Origin: an uncultured Eubacteriales bacterium
GTDB lineage: Bacteria > Bacillota > Clostridia > Oscillospirales > Acutalibacteraceae
Assembly: GCA_934511365.1 (NCBI GenBank)
Contig: CAKSWC010000003.1
Location: 62,001 to 126,000, forward strand
Length of the DNA stretch: 64,000 nucleotides
Direction: 5' to 3'
The notes below the pieces were generated by a model that was given only the letters and a program-made list of their open reading frames with translations, was not told the DNA's origin and did not search any database. Positions 16,394 to 25,584 of this stretch are shown piece after piece. The stretch's first letter is position 1, and every line of letters begins with the position of its first letter. Both the position numbers and the translations under genes were made by a program.

Positions 16394-17508
16394 TGAAAAA
16401 ATTACTATTGTTCCTGGTGACGTGCGTACTGCTTTCGGCTTTTCCGGTTGCGGTTTCGGCTGCAGGGGAAAATAACGATTACGGAAAAGAGTTTGAAAGC
16501 GAGCTGTTTTCTGCCTTTGATTCTGAAACAAAGGACGCTCTTGAAATGTTCGGCATTGACGGCATTGAAAGCGCCGGAGTTTTTGATTTTTCAAAGGATA
16601 GTTTATCCGATTACTTTACAACGAACTTAAAAGAAAAGGCAAACGAGGCGTTCAGATTCTTTTTTGAGCTTCTGAGTGTGCTTATGGTTGTCAATCTTAT
16701 TGGGATTCTCTCGGGAAAGAATGAGCGCGGGAGCCTTGTTAACTTAATTTCCGTGTGCGTCTTTTCAATACTTACTGCGCAAAAGACAGCCGCCGTTCTT
16801 AACATAGCGGTAACAATGGCTGAAGCGCTGAATAAGCTTCTTGTTTCCTTTGTTCCCATATATGCCGGAATCATTGCCGTTTCCGGGAGCCCGGTGAGTG
16901 CAGCCGCCTATAATTCATTGACGCTGGTTTTTGCTGAGAGTGTGTCTTTGCTTATGACGAAGCTGATTGTTCCATTTGTCGGCATGATTCTTTGTCTTTC
17001 CATAGCGTTTTCAATGAACAGCCAGATAGACTGCGGCCGTTTTCTCTCTGCAGCAGGCAAATGTGCAAATTTTGCTCTTGGAAGCGCTGCGGCTTTTTTT
17101 GCCGGATTTCTTTCGTTCAAAAGCATACTGTCATCTGCGGCGGATAGCGCCGCCTCGCGCGGAATACGCTTTGTTGTCAGCAGTCTTATTCCGGTTGTCG
17201 GCAGCGCGATGAGCGAGGCATATTCGGCCTTTGCTTCAAGTATAAATCTAATAAAAGGCTCGGCTGCCGTGATTGGCATTGCCGCGGTTTTTGTTACCTG
17301 CTTTCCGGCAATCAGTGAATTGTTTTTGTATTTTGCCGCCGTTTCCGTTCTTTCTTTTTCTTCGCAAATTCTTGGTCAGAACGAAACATCTTCGCTTTTC
17401 AGAGGTTTTGCGCTGGCATTGAAAGTTATGCTTTTGGTTTCTGTTTACGGGCTTTTCATTGTTATAATTTCAACAGGCTTGATGCTTAGTGTCAAAGGAG
17501 GAAGCTGA
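16390..17508 (+). CDS. spoIIIAE: Stage III sporulation protein AE
   Basis: 372 residues. A signal-like N-terminal helix (about 1-24) is followed by a short extracytoplasmic acidic stretch and 7-8 membrane helices, the standard SpoIIIAE plan. FVPIYAGIIAVSGSPVSAAAY and SSLIPVVGSAMSEAY are recognisable family regions. It starts in an ATGA overlap with spoIIIAD and is a membrane component of the forespore feeding channel. Confidence 0.9.
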   Translation: MMKKLLLFLVTCVLLSAFPVAVSAAGENNDYGKEFESELFSAFDSETKDALEMFGIDGIESAGVFDFSKDSLSDYFTTNLKEKANEAFRFFFELLSVLMVVNLIGILSGKNERGSLVNLISVCVFSILTAQKTAAVLNIAVTMAEALNKLLVSFVPIYAGIIAVSGSPVSAAAYNSLTLVFAESVSLLMTKLIVPFVGMILCLSIAFSMNSQIDCGRFLSAAGKCANFALGSAAAFFAGFLSFKSILSSAADSAASRGIRFVVSSLIPVVGSAMSEAYSAFASSINLIKGSAAVIGIAAVFVTCFPAISELFLYFAAVSVLSFSSQILGQNETSSLFRGFALALKVMLLVSVYGLFIVIISTGLMLSVKGGS

Positions 17509-17984
17509 TGGACACAATAAAAGGCTGGACGGCTCTTATTGCGGCAACAGCTATAATAAGCGCAGTGTTTACCGCACTTTTGCCGCCTGGAAAAACAAAA
17601 ACTGCGTTTATGACACTTGTGGGTGTTGTTATTGTTTGCGCCGTAATATCTCCGTTTGCCTCAAAAGCCGGAACTGATTTTGATTTCTTTGAAGATGTTC
17701 AAAGTTTTGGAAAGACCGATGGCGAGTATCAAAAACAAAGCGAAAACGCAGCAAAAAAAGTTGCCGAAAACGGCTATGAAACAGCAGTCAGACGGAAACT
17801 TGAAGAAATGAGCGTGACTGTAGATTCGATTGAAATTGTCTGTGATAATGACTGCATAATTCAGAGTGTCACCGTTGTTTCCGAAAACAGCGCGAACAAT
17901 GACAGAATAAAAACGACTGTCAGAGAAATATGCGGAGATTCCGGCAAACTTGAAATTATAAACAGAGTGGCCGAAAGCCGCTGA
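17508..17984 (+). CDS. spoIIIAF: Stage III sporulation protein AF
   Basis: 158 residues. Two N-terminal membrane helices (about 6-25 and 32-50) are followed by a soluble domain of about 95 residues with a ring-building-motif-like fold (VRRKLEEMSVTVDSIEI). GGAGGAAGC lies before the ATG, which overlaps the spoIIIAE stop by one base (TGATG). In the family the soluble domain contributes to rings of the channel. Confidence 0.88.
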   Translation: MDTIKGWTALIAATAIISAVFTALLPPGKTKTAFMTLVGVVIVCAVISPFASKAGTDFDFFEDVQSFGKTDGEYQKQSENAAKKVAENGYETAVRRKLEEMSVTVDSIEIVCDNDCIIQSVTVVSENSANNDRIKTTVREICGDSGKLEIINRVAESR

Positions 17985-17995
17985 GGGAGAGTCCG

Positions 17996-18532
17996 ATGAA
18001 AAACATTTCAGATTTTAAAGAAAAGTTTTTAAAAAAAATTAAAGAGGATAAAAGAGTCCTGGTAATAATCGCTGTCGGTGTTCTTGGAATGGCACTTATA
18101 TTCTTGTCGGAACTTAAGCCTGCCTCAAAAGGCACCGTGAAAGCGGACGAAAGCTCAGCCGCGTCATATGAAGAAATAACCGAGCAAAAACTCAGGACGC
18201 TTGTTGAGAGCATTGAAGGAGCGGGCAGGGCAGAGGTCATGCTTACTTTTGATTCTTCAAAAGAGAAGGTTTTTGCAAAAGATACGGATGAGGATGTTGA
18301 AAAAAGTGAAAAAGAAACAGCGCAGAAAACAAAAAACAAATATATCATTGTTGAAAATGACAAAGGAGAAAATGGACTGATAACCAAAAGTGTCTATCCA
18401 CGAGTCTGCGGAGTTGCAATAGTTTGCGATGGCGCGGAAGACAGTGTTATTAAGCAACGCATTGTTGAAACTGTTAGTGCGCTGTTTGATATAAATTCAA
18501 CCAATATCAGTGTAGTCCGCAAAGCCGGATAA
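17996..18532 (+). CDS. spoIIIAG: Stage III sporulation protein AG
   Basis: 178 residues. One membrane helix lies at about 22-38 (VLVIIAVGVLGMALIFL). A soluble domain follows with EQKLRTLVESIEGAGRAEVMLTF interrupted by a Lys/Glu-rich insert and ending in VVRKAG, as in SpoIIIAG. In Bacillus this protein forms a large ring in the intermembrane space between mother cell and forespore. GAGGGAGA lies 7 bases before the ATG. Confidence 0.9.
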   Translation: MKNISDFKEKFLKKIKEDKRVLVIIAVGVLGMALIFLSELKPASKGTVKADESSAASYEEITEQKLRTLVESIEGAGRAEVMLTFDSSKEKVFAKDTDEDVEKSEKETAQKTKNKYIIVENDKGENGLITKSVYPRVCGVAIVCDGAEDSVIKQRIVETVSALFDINSTNISVVRKAG

Positions 18533-18545
18533 GGAGGAAACACAC

Positions 18546-19118
18546 ATGAGCATGTTTGTCAAAAAGAAACAGATTCTTGCAGCAACGCTGGTTGTGGCGC
18601 TCGCTGCGGCCGTAACGGTGAATTGGTATTACTCAAAGCCGAAAAACGATTCAGCTGCCGCGAAAACATCAACCGTTCAGCAGGATGAAACAAAAAAACA
18701 GAATCTCGGCGATTCAATGCTTGTTGGTGCAAGCAGCGTTGCCGAGGATTCAACCGCAGTGACCTCAAACGCCGAATACTTTGCCTCTGCTAAGCTTGAG
18801 CAAAAAAATGTTAAAGATGAAATTGAGGATAAAATTGAAAAACTCATCAAGAACGAAAAATTCACTGATGATGAAAAAACAAAACTTAATTCACTGCTTG
18901 AACAGTTTCAAAACTCTCTCAAGGCGCAAAATGACTGTGAAGAACTGATTAAGGCAAAACTCGGCGGCGAGTGCGTTGTGATAATCAACGGCGAAAAAGC
19001 ACAGGTTATAATTGAAAACGGAAAGCTCAATGACAGTGCAATTCTTCAAATCACCGAGATTATTGAAAATAATACACCGATTTCGCCTGAAAATTTGACA
19101 ATAATTGAGGCAAAGTAG
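18546..19118 (+). CDS. spoIIIAH: Stage III sporulation protein AH
   Basis: 190 residues. One N-terminal membrane helix (about 8-26, ending NWYYSK), a low-complexity linker, then a charged domain with EDKIEKLIKNEKF and a C-terminal ring-building segment (LGGECVVIINGEKAQVII). SpoIIIAH binds SpoIIQ across the septum in Bacillus. AAGGAGGAAACACAC precedes the ATG. It is the last gene of the operon; no clear U-tract terminator follows before the next promoter. Confidence 0.9.
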   Translation: MSMFVKKKQILAATLVVALAAAVTVNWYYSKPKNDSAAAKTSTVQQDETKKQNLGDSMLVGASSVAEDSTAVTSNAEYFASAKLEQKNVKDEIEDKIEKLIKNEKFTDDEKTKLNSLLEQFQNSLKAQNDCEELIKAKLGGECVVIINGEKAQVIIENGKLNDSAILQITEIIENNTPISPENLTIIEAK

Positions 19119-19146
19119 TTGCCTGTTTTAAAATTTGTGGTATAAT
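19119..19146 (+). promoter_or_regulatory. Promoter of the nusB cluster (extended -10)
   Basis: TTGCCT (19119-19124), a 16-base spacer ending in TGG, and perfect TATAAT (19141-19146). It starts at the spoIIIAH stop. The leader to 19239 is about 85 bases and contains AATGCAAAA/TTTTGCATT (19159-19184). Confidence 0.65.
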
Positions 19147-19238
19147 ATAAGCTCAAATAATGCAAAATTGTATCTTTTTGCATTGAAATGCCGCACACAG
19201 ACGTGTGTTATGCAAAAAACACGGAAGGAAAAAACAAT

Positions 19239-19643
19239 ATGACACGACACGAGGCAAGAGAAGTTGCGTTTATAATTACATTTGAAAAGAGCTTTCTGAG
19301 TGAAATGCCGCTTGGCGATATAATCGAATGTGCGCAGGAATCTGAGTTTTTTGAAACCAACAACTATGTTATCCGGACAACAAAAGGCATTTTTGAAAAC
19401 CTTGAGGCCATTGACGAAACGATAGGCCGGAATCTTGTCGGCTGGTCTGCAAAGCGCATTTCGCGTGTTGCCTCGGCAATTATGAGACTCGCGGTCTTTG
19501 AATTGCTCTTCAGCGAGGAAAAGATTCCTGTTGGCGTTGTCATTAACGAAGCGGTTGAAATTGCAAAAAAATATGCAACTGCCGATGACGCAGCTTATAT
19601 CAACGGTGTTCTCGGTTCCATTGCTAAGAAGTCAAAAGAATAA
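19239..19643 (+). CDS. nusB: Transcription antitermination factor NusB
   Basis: 134 residues, all helical. It has the family start TRHEAREVAFIITFEKSF and the conserved second half RISRVASAIMRLAVFELLF, then IPVGVVINEAVEIAKKYA. NusB with NusE (S10) binds boxA of rRNA leaders and prevents early termination. The ATG at 19239 is chosen over one 51 bases upstream because GGAAGGAAAA precedes it and the homology begins there. It heads the nusB-to-recN run; its stop overlaps the next ATG by one base. Confidence 0.93.
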   Translation: MTRHEAREVAFIITFEKSFLSEMPLGDIIECAQESEFFETNNYVIRTTKGIFENLEAIDETIGRNLVGWSAKRISRVASAIMRLAVFELLFSEEKIPVGVVINEAVEIAKKYATADDAAYINGVLGSIAKKSKE

Positions 19644-20593
19644 TGGCATATATCGGTTTTGATACGAGTAATTACACAACTTCCGTTGCCGCGTACTTTC
19701 CAAAAGAAGGACGTATCATTCAAAATAAGCTTCTTCTTCCGGTAAAACCGGGCGAAAAAGGTCTGCGCCAGAGTGATGCTGTTTTTCATCATACCATTCA
19801 GCTCGGCCGGGTTTTTGAAAAGCTTGCGGAACATGAAAAATTCACCGTTGACGGGGTCTGCGCTTCAGTGCGGCCCTGCCTTCGTGATGATTCCTATATG
19901 CCGTGCTTTCTTGTTGGAAAAACTGCGGCGCATTGTGCAGCGCTTGCAGCGGGCGTTCCGTTTTTTGAAACCGCGCATCAAAACGGCCACATTGCGGCCG
20001 CCTTGTTCAGTGCCGGACGGCTTGATTTGACAGAGAGGGAGTTTATTGCCTTTCATCTTTCAGGCGGAACTACCGAAGCTCTTTTGGTCAAGCCTGATGA
20101 CAATGAAGTTTTTGTATGCAGGAAAATTGCCGGTTCGCTTGATCTTAAAGCAGGTCAGGCCGTTGACCGCGTCGGATTGATGCTCGGCCTCTCCTTTCCG
20201 TGCGGAAAGGAACTTGATTTTCTTGCCCGCCGGAGCGAAAAACGCTTTAAAATCAAAGCTCCGATGAAAGGTGCTGACTGCTCGCTTTCAGGTCTCGAAA
20301 ACAAGTGCAGAAAAATGGTTGATACCGGCGATGCGCCGTGCGATACGGCAAGGTTCTGCATTGACTACATCTCTGCGGCACTTGAGAGCATGACAGAGCA
20401 CATAATCGAAAAATACGGAGATTTGCCGCTTGTTTATTCCGGCGGTGTGATGTCCAATTCAATAATCAGCGAAAGATTTAGAAAAAAATACAATGCAATT
20501 TTTGCAAAGCCCGAGTTTTCGTGCGATAACGCCGCAGGCGTTGCCATAATCGGGTATCTGAAAGGAAAAATGAAAGCGGAGAGAAGTTTTTGA
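19643..20593 (+). CDS. TsaD/Kae1-like (peptidase M22 family) protein
   Basis: 316 residues of the ASKHA/Kae1 type: GFDTSNYTTSVA at the N-terminus, metal-ligand HQNGH in ETAHQNGHIAAALF, HLSGGTTEALLV, VYSGGVMSNS and CDNAAGVAIIGY. These match the metal and nucleotide sites of TsaD, which makes N6-threonylcarbamoyladenosine in tRNAs. The sequence is divergent (HxxxH kept, linking segments differ), so it is more likely a TsaD paralogue than the housekeeping enzyme, which is normally encoded with tsaB/tsaE. It occupies the slot where folD sits in the Bacillus cluster. It is tightly coupled: one-base overlaps with nusB and xseA. Confidence 0.75.
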   Translation: MAYIGFDTSNYTTSVAAYFPKEGRIIQNKLLLPVKPGEKGLRQSDAVFHHTIQLGRVFEKLAEHEKFTVDGVCASVRPCLRDDSYMPCFLVGKTAAHCAALAAGVPFFETAHQNGHIAAALFSAGRLDLTEREFIAFHLSGGTTEALLVKPDDNEVFVCRKIAGSLDLKAGQAVDRVGLMLGLSFPCGKELDFLARRSEKRFKIKAPMKGADCSLSGLENKCRKMVDTGDAPCDTARFCIDYISAALESMTEHIIEKYGDLPLVYSGGVMSNSIISERFRKKYNAIFAKPEFSCDNAAGVAIIGYLKGKMKAERSF

Positions 20594-21816
20594 TGTCAAC
20601 TGTTTTAACCGTTTCACAGATTAATACCTATATTAAGTCAATAGTCGATTCCGACTTTAATCTTAAAAACATATATGTAAGCGGTGAAATTTCAAATTTT
20701 ACCAATCATTATCGGACAGGTCATTATTATTTTACGTTGAAAGATTCAAACGCGGCAATAAAAGCCGTGATGTTCCGTTCTGCTGCGGAAAGAGTCCGCT
20801 TTGAGCCTGAGAACGGAATGAGAGTGATCATTAGAGGCAACATCTCGGTCTTTGAGAGGGACGGCGTTTATCAGCTCTACTGTGAAGATATGATACCGGA
20901 CGGACAGGGTGCGCTGAATCTTGCATTTGAACAGCTTAAAAAGAAGCTGTTTGAACAAGGAATGTTTGCCGATGAGCACAAAAAACCGCTTCCGCAATTT
21001 CCGGAAAGAATCGGTGTAATAACCTCTCCGACAGGAGCTGCGGTTCATGATATCCTGACAGTTCTTGAGCGGCGTTATCCGCTTGCCACCGTTGTTTTTG
21101 AGCCTGTTGCGGTTCAGGGTGACGGCGCCGCGCCGCAGATAGTCTCAGCTATTGAAAAATTTAACCGACTCAGAGCCTGCGATGTTCTTATAGTCGGACG
21201 CGGCGGCGGCTCGATTGAAGACCTTTGGGCGTTTAACGAGGAATCGGTTGCTCACGCTATATATGATTCCGATATCCCGATAATTTCGGCTGTCGGCCAC
21301 GAGACAGACTATACCATTGCGGATTTTGTCAGCGACCGGCGTGCTCCAACTCCTTCTGCGGCAGCGGAGATTGCAGTGCCAGATTACCGCGAGTTTTTGT
21401 ATACGCTTGATAAGATTCTTGATTCGATGACAGGTGCTGTCCTTTCAAAAATCAGCGAAAACATGGCGATTCTTGCCGAAAACGAAAAGCATTTTTCTTC
21501 GCTGAGTCCGCTGAAAAGGATAACACAGTATTCGGACTTTTCCGCAATGTTTGCTCAGCGTATGAACACGGCTGTTGCCCATGCCTTTTTGCGTTTTCAG
21601 CGTGAAACGGTCACATATGCCTCTCGCCTTGAAAGCGTCAGTCCGCTGAAAACGCTTGAACGCGGCTTTGCCGCGGCATTTGATGAGCGGGGTGACACAA
21701 TTAAAAGCGTTGCGCTTGTATCTCCCGGTGATAAAATCGGCATCCGTCTTTCTGACGGTGAGCTGCGGTGCACCGTTACAGACGTTATTGAAAACAAAAA
21801 CCGAAAGGAACAATAA
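20593..21816 (+). CDS. xseA: Exodeoxyribonuclease VII large subunit
   Basis: 407 residues. An N-terminal OB fold (VSQINTYIKSIVDSDFNL, VSGEISNF, GHYYFTLKD) is followed by the catalytic core with RIGVITSPTGAAVHDIL, VLIVGRGGGSIEDLWAFN and SAVGHETDYTIADFVSDRRAPTP-type motifs, then a helical C-terminus. With XseB it degrades single-stranded DNA to oligonucleotides. The ATG at 20593 overlaps the preceding TGA; a TTG one codon earlier is less likely. Confidence 0.95.
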   Translation: MSTVLTVSQINTYIKSIVDSDFNLKNIYVSGEISNFTNHYRTGHYYFTLKDSNAAIKAVMFRSAAERVRFEPENGMRVIIRGNISVFERDGVYQLYCEDMIPDGQGALNLAFEQLKKKLFEQGMFADEHKKPLPQFPERIGVITSPTGAAVHDILTVLERRYPLATVVFEPVAVQGDGAAPQIVSAIEKFNRLRACDVLIVGRGGGSIEDLWAFNEESVAHAIYDSDIPIISAVGHETDYTIADFVSDRRAPTPSAAAEIAVPDYREFLYTLDKILDSMTGAVLSKISENMAILAENEKHFSSLSPLKRITQYSDFSAMFAQRMNTAVAHAFLRFQRETVTYASRLESVSPLKTLERGFAAAFDERGDTIKSVALVSPGDKIGIRLSDGELRCTVTDVIENKNRKEQ

Positions 21817-21819
21817 ATA

Positions 21820-22026
21820 ATGGATACATACAATTTTGACACAGCGCTTCTCCGCCTTAAAGAGATTACCGAAAGCCTTGAAAGCGGGGAGACTGATCTT
21901 GAAATGTCAATGAAGCTTTATGAAGAGGGCGTTCATCTTGTTGCTTTTTGCAACAAAGCTCTTGAAAGCGCAAAACAGAAAGTTGTTGAACTTTCGACTC
22001 TTGCAGGCGGTGAGGAAGATGAATAA
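21820..22026 (+). CDS. xseB: Exodeoxyribonuclease VII small subunit
   Basis: 68 residues, typical size, with the helical signature FDTALLRLKEITESLESGE and MKLYEEGVHLVAFCNKAL. It is the partner of XseA, whose stop lies 3 bases upstream. AAAGGAAC precedes the ATG. The 3' end overlaps ispA by 8 bases. Confidence 0.93.
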   Translation: MDTYNFDTALLRLKEITESLESGETDLEMSMKLYEEGVHLVAFCNKALESAKQKVVELSTLAGGEEDE

Positions 22027-22900
22027 AAAATATACAACCGATGAATATATCCAAATGATTAACGCGGCGCTTGAAGATTCGCTTGAAAAGTGCGGCGATA
22101 ATGTTGTTTCCGAGGCTATGAAGTACAGCGTCAGGAACGGTGGAAAAAGAATCCGTCCTCTGCTTCTGCTTGAGTTCTGCCGCCTTTGCGGCGGAGATGT
22201 TGAATCGGCACTTCCGTTTGCCTGTGCTGTTGAAATGATTCATACCTATTCGCTGATTCATGACGATCTGCCGTGTATGGATAACGATGATATGCGTCGT
22301 GGCAAGCCATCGTGCCATATTAAATTTAAAGAACATTTTGCTCTCCTTGCCGGTGACAGCCTTTTGACATATGCCTTTTCAAGCGTTCTCGGCTCGTCAG
22401 CAGCTAAAAAAGACCCGGAGATGACGCTTGAGGCGCTTTCTGTTCTTGCCGAAGGCGCAGGTAACGGCGGAATGATCGGCGGACAGGTTATTGACCTTGA
22501 AAGCGAAGGTATTCAGATTTCAAGCGAAACTCTTGAAAAGATGGACAGGCTCAAAACCGGCGCACTCATCAAGGCTTCCTGTGTAATGGGGGTTATTGCG
22601 GCTCACGGCACTGACGAATCAAAAAAAGCTGCGGCAACTTTTGCTGAAAAGCTCGGACAGGCTTTTCAGGTTGTTGATGATATTCTTGACGTCATTGGAA
22701 ACGAGGAAACCTTAGGGAAACCGATAGGCAGTGATGCTGAAAGCGAAAAGTCAACTTATGTTTCTCTCCTCGGGCTTGAAATGTCTCAGATATTTGCAAA
22801 AAAGCTCACTGATGAAGCTCTTAAGAGCCTCGAACTTTTTGATGGTGACGCTGCATACCTCAAAGATTTTTCTCAAAAGCTTTTGTCACGAAGGAATTGA
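22019..22900 (+). CDS. ispA: Polyprenyl (farnesyl/geranylgeranyl) diphosphate synthase
   Basis: 293 residues. The first Asp-rich motif is HDDLPCMDNDDMRRG and the second is VVDDILDV; GGKRIRP gives the diphosphate-binding region. It condenses isopentenyl diphosphate with allylic diphosphates for undecaprenyl and quinone chains. The start at 22019 overlaps the xseB stop region; a longer frame upstream is the xseB shadow. The neighbouring dxs supplies the same pathway. Chain length (C15 or C20) cannot be decided by eye. Confidence 0.92.
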   Translation: MNKKYTTDEYIQMINAALEDSLEKCGDNVVSEAMKYSVRNGGKRIRPLLLLEFCRLCGGDVESALPFACAVEMIHTYSLIHDDLPCMDNDDMRRGKPSCHIKFKEHFALLAGDSLLTYAFSSVLGSSAAKKDPEMTLEALSVLAEGAGNGGMIGGQVIDLESEGIQISSETLEKMDRLKTGALIKASCVMGVIAAHGTDESKKAAATFAEKLGQAFQVVDDILDVIGNEETLGKPIGSDAESEKSTYVSLLGLEMSQIFAKKLTDEALKSLELFDGDAAYLKDFSQKLLSRRN

Positions 22901-22907
22901 TTGATAG

Positions 22908-24791
22908 ATGGAATACAGACTTCTTTCAGGCGTCAAAGCACCGTCAGACATTAAAAAAATGAGCACTCAGCAGCTTTATGAACTCTGCTTTGAGATAAGG
23001 CAGAAAATGCTTGAAACGGTTTCAAAAAACGGCGGCCACCTTTCCTCAAATCTCGGCGCTGTTGAACTTACCGTTGCGCTTCACAGGGTGTTTGATTCTC
23101 CGCGTGACAGTATTGTTTTTGATGTTGGCCATCAGTGCTATGCTCATAAGCTTATCACCGGGCGATATGAGAACTTTGATACGCTCAGGAAAAAGGGCGG
23201 CCTTTCCGGCTTTTGCAGACCGAACGAAAGTGAGCATGACACTTTTTACTCCGGCCACAGCTCAACCTCGGTTTCCGCTGGCCTCGGCATTGCAACAGCC
23301 AACCGTCTGCTCGGGAACGACGCTTATACCGTGACGGTTATCGGCGACGGTTCGTTCACCGGCGGTATGGTGTATGAGGCGCTGAACAACGGAGGCCGCA
23401 GCAAAACAAAGCATATAATTATTCTAAACGACAATAAAATGTCGATATCAGAAAATGTCGGTTCGTTTGCAAAATATCTTGCCGTCATTCGCTCAAAGCC
23501 CGGATACTATAATCTTAAAGCCTCAACAGAAAGAACATTGAACAGAATTCCGAATGTTGGAAAAAAGATTACAAAAAGACTTTATGACCTTAAAACGGAT
23601 CTTAAAAATAAGCTTTATTCCCAAAGCACTTTTTTTGAAGATCTCGGATACAGATACATGGGTCCTATTGACGGACACAACATTTCCGTTCTTGTTGATG
23701 CACTTGAGGCGGCCAAAAAAGTCAATGCACCCGTTTTGCTCCATGTCAACACAATTAAGGGCAAGGGATATAAATTTGCCGAAGATGATCCCAGCAGGTT
23801 CCACGGCGTTGGACCTTTTGATCTTTCAACGGGAAAAACAAAATCCGTCCCGGACTGCTTTTCTGATAAGCTTGGTGAATATCTTTGCGCTTATGCTCCG
23901 AATAATAAAGCAATTTGCGCAATTACCGCCGCCATGGGGCTTGGAACCGGAATCGAATGTTTTCGGAAAAGTTTTCCGGACCGATTTTTTGACGTCGGCA
24001 TTGCCGAGGAGCACGCGGTAACTTTTGCGGGCGGGCTTGCAAAAAAAGGAATGATTCCCGTTTTTGCGGTTTATTCAACTTTTTTCCAGCGCTGTTATGA
24101 TCAGGTTGTTCATGATATCTCGCTGCAAAAGCTTAAAGTTATTTTTGCAATCGACCGTGCCGGTTTTGTCGGTGAGGATGGAGAAACTCATAACGGACTT
24201 ATGGATGTTGCTTTTTTGTCAACGATACCGGACATTATCATATATTCTCCATGCTGTTACCGCTCACTTGAAGCGGACATCAACAACGCGGTCAATTCCG
24301 ATAAATACGCTGTTGCCGTGCGGTATCCGCGCGGAGGACAGAACAAAAATGTTTCCGTTTTGCGCTATGACTGCGTTGAGTTTTCAACCTACGGAGACAA
24401 AAATGCGTCGGCTTGCATTGTGACCTACGGCCGTGTGACGTCTCAGGCAATAAGGGCCGTTGATGAGCTTTCACTGAGGAATATAAACGTGCTGTTGATT
24501 TCGCTCAACAGAATTAAACCGCTTCCGGAAGACGCGATTGACATCATGGAAAAAACAGAAAAAGTTTTCTTTTTTGAAGAGGGCATAAGAAGCGGCGGTA
24601 TCGGAGAAAGAACCGCTCTTCGGCTCCTTGAGCGCGGCTATAAAGGCGCATTTTCTCTGACCGCCGTTAACGACAGATTCGTAAGTCAGGCTTCGGTTGA
24701 TGAACTTTTGCATGATTACGGTCTTGACACAGATGGAATAGTAAATAAAATAAGTGAGGATTTTTTAAGTGACGGAAAAAGCAAGACTTGA
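22908..24791 (+). CDS. dxs: 1-deoxy-D-xylulose-5-phosphate synthase
   Basis: 627 residues. Thiamine-diphosphate domain features are GHQCYAHKLITGR, SGHSSTSVSAGLG and the GDGSFTGGMVYEALNN metal/ThDP motif with NDNKMSIS. The pyrimidine-binding domain has DVGIAEEHAVTFAGG, and the C-terminal transketolase domain follows. It makes DXP from pyruvate and glyceraldehyde 3-phosphate, the entry to the MEP isoprenoid route. GGAATTGAT precedes the ATG. The 3' end overlaps tlyA by 23 bases. Confidence 0.95.
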   Translation: MEYRLLSGVKAPSDIKKMSTQQLYELCFEIRQKMLETVSKNGGHLSSNLGAVELTVALHRVFDSPRDSIVFDVGHQCYAHKLITGRYENFDTLRKKGGLSGFCRPNESEHDTFYSGHSSTSVSAGLGIATANRLLGNDAYTVTVIGDGSFTGGMVYEALNNGGRSKTKHIIILNDNKMSISENVGSFAKYLAVIRSKPGYYNLKASTERTLNRIPNVGKKITKRLYDLKTDLKNKLYSQSTFFEDLGYRYMGPIDGHNISVLVDALEAAKKVNAPVLLHVNTIKGKGYKFAEDDPSRFHGVGPFDLSTGKTKSVPDCFSDKLGEYLCAYAPNNKAICAITAAMGLGTGIECFRKSFPDRFFDVGIAEEHAVTFAGGLAKKGMIPVFAVYSTFFQRCYDQVVHDISLQKLKVIFAIDRAGFVGEDGETHNGLMDVAFLSTIPDIIIYSPCCYRSLEADINNAVNSDKYAVAVRYPRGGQNKNVSVLRYDCVEFSTYGDKNASACIVTYGRVTSQAIRAVDELSLRNINVLLISLNRIKPLPEDAIDIMEKTEKVFFFEEGIRSGGIGERTALRLLERGYKGAFSLTAVNDRFVSQASVDELLHDYGLDTDGIVNKISEDFLSDGKSKT

Positions 24792-25584
24792 TACTGTGCT
24801 TTTTGAAAAAGGCTTTGCCGAAAGCCGAGAAAAAGCCAAGGCACTCATTATGGCTGGACAGGTCTATGTCAACAACAACAAAGTGACAAAAGCCGGCGAA
24901 AATGTTAAGGAAAGCGACTGCATTGAGGTCAGAGGAGAAAAAATGCCATATGTCAGCCGCGGCGGATATAAGCTTGAAAAGGCCGTGAAGCAGTTTGGAC
25001 TTTCGCTCGAGGGAAAAACCTGTATGGATATCGGTGCTTCAACAGGCGGATTTACCGATTGTATGCTCCAGAACGGCGCTGTTAAAGTATACTCGATTGA
25101 TGTCGGATACGGCCAGCTTGCATGGAAACTGCGCACGGACGAAAGAGTTGTCAATCTTGAACGGACAAATTTCCGCCATGTTACAAAGGACATTATTCCG
25201 GTGCCCATTGACTTTGCAAGCGTTGATGTTTCTTTCATATCTCTCAAGTTGATAATTCCCGTTATGAAAGAGCTTCTGAAACCGAACGGAGAAGCCGTGT
25301 GCCTCATTAAGCCGCAGTTTGAAGCCGGCAGGGAAAAGGTTGGAAAAAAAGGCGTTGTGCGCGAGATTTCAACCCATGTTGAGGTTGTTGAAAACATCAG
25401 ACAGTTTGTTCTTGAAAGCGGCTTTTCAGTGCTTAATCTTGACTTTTCTCCAATAAAGGGTCCGCAAGGGAATATTGAATACCTTATATATATCAGAAAT
25501 GACGGGAAGGGCGAGGATAGTGTTGCACTTTCCTCCCCGGAAATTGTTGAAAATTCTCATTGCAGTCTCGGAGGTGCAAAATGA
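24769..25584 (+). CDS. tlyA: TlyA family rRNA 2'-O-methyltransferase/hemolysin-like
   Basis: 271 residues. An N-terminal S4 RNA-binding domain (RLDTVLFEKGFAESREKAKA) is followed by an FtsJ-like methyltransferase fold with SAM site MDIGASTGGFTDCMLQNGA and VDVSFISLKLIIPV. TlyA proteins methylate cytidines in 16S/23S rRNA. The start is a GTG at 24769 with GAGG 8-9 bases upstream, inside the dxs 3' end. It overlaps nadK by 4 bases (ATGA). Confidence 0.9.
   Translation: MTEKARLDTVLFEKGFAESREKAKALIMAGQVYVNNNKVTKAGENVKESDCIEVRGEKMPYVSRGGYKLEKAVKQFGLSLEGKTCMDIGASTGGFTDCMLQNGAVKVYSIDVGYGQLAWKLRTDERVVNLERTNFRHVTKDIIPVPIDFASVDVSFISLKLIIPVMKELLKPNGEAVCLIKPQFEAGREKVGKKGVVREISTHVEVVENIRQFVLESGFSVLNLDFSPIKGPQGNIEYLIYIRNDGKGEDSVALSSPEIVENSHCSLGGAK

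Noticed and set aside
24864..25397. 177-residue open frame antisense to tlyA
   Set aside because: It lies wholly opposite a well-supported gene, has no RBS and no domain; it is a by-product of codon bias.
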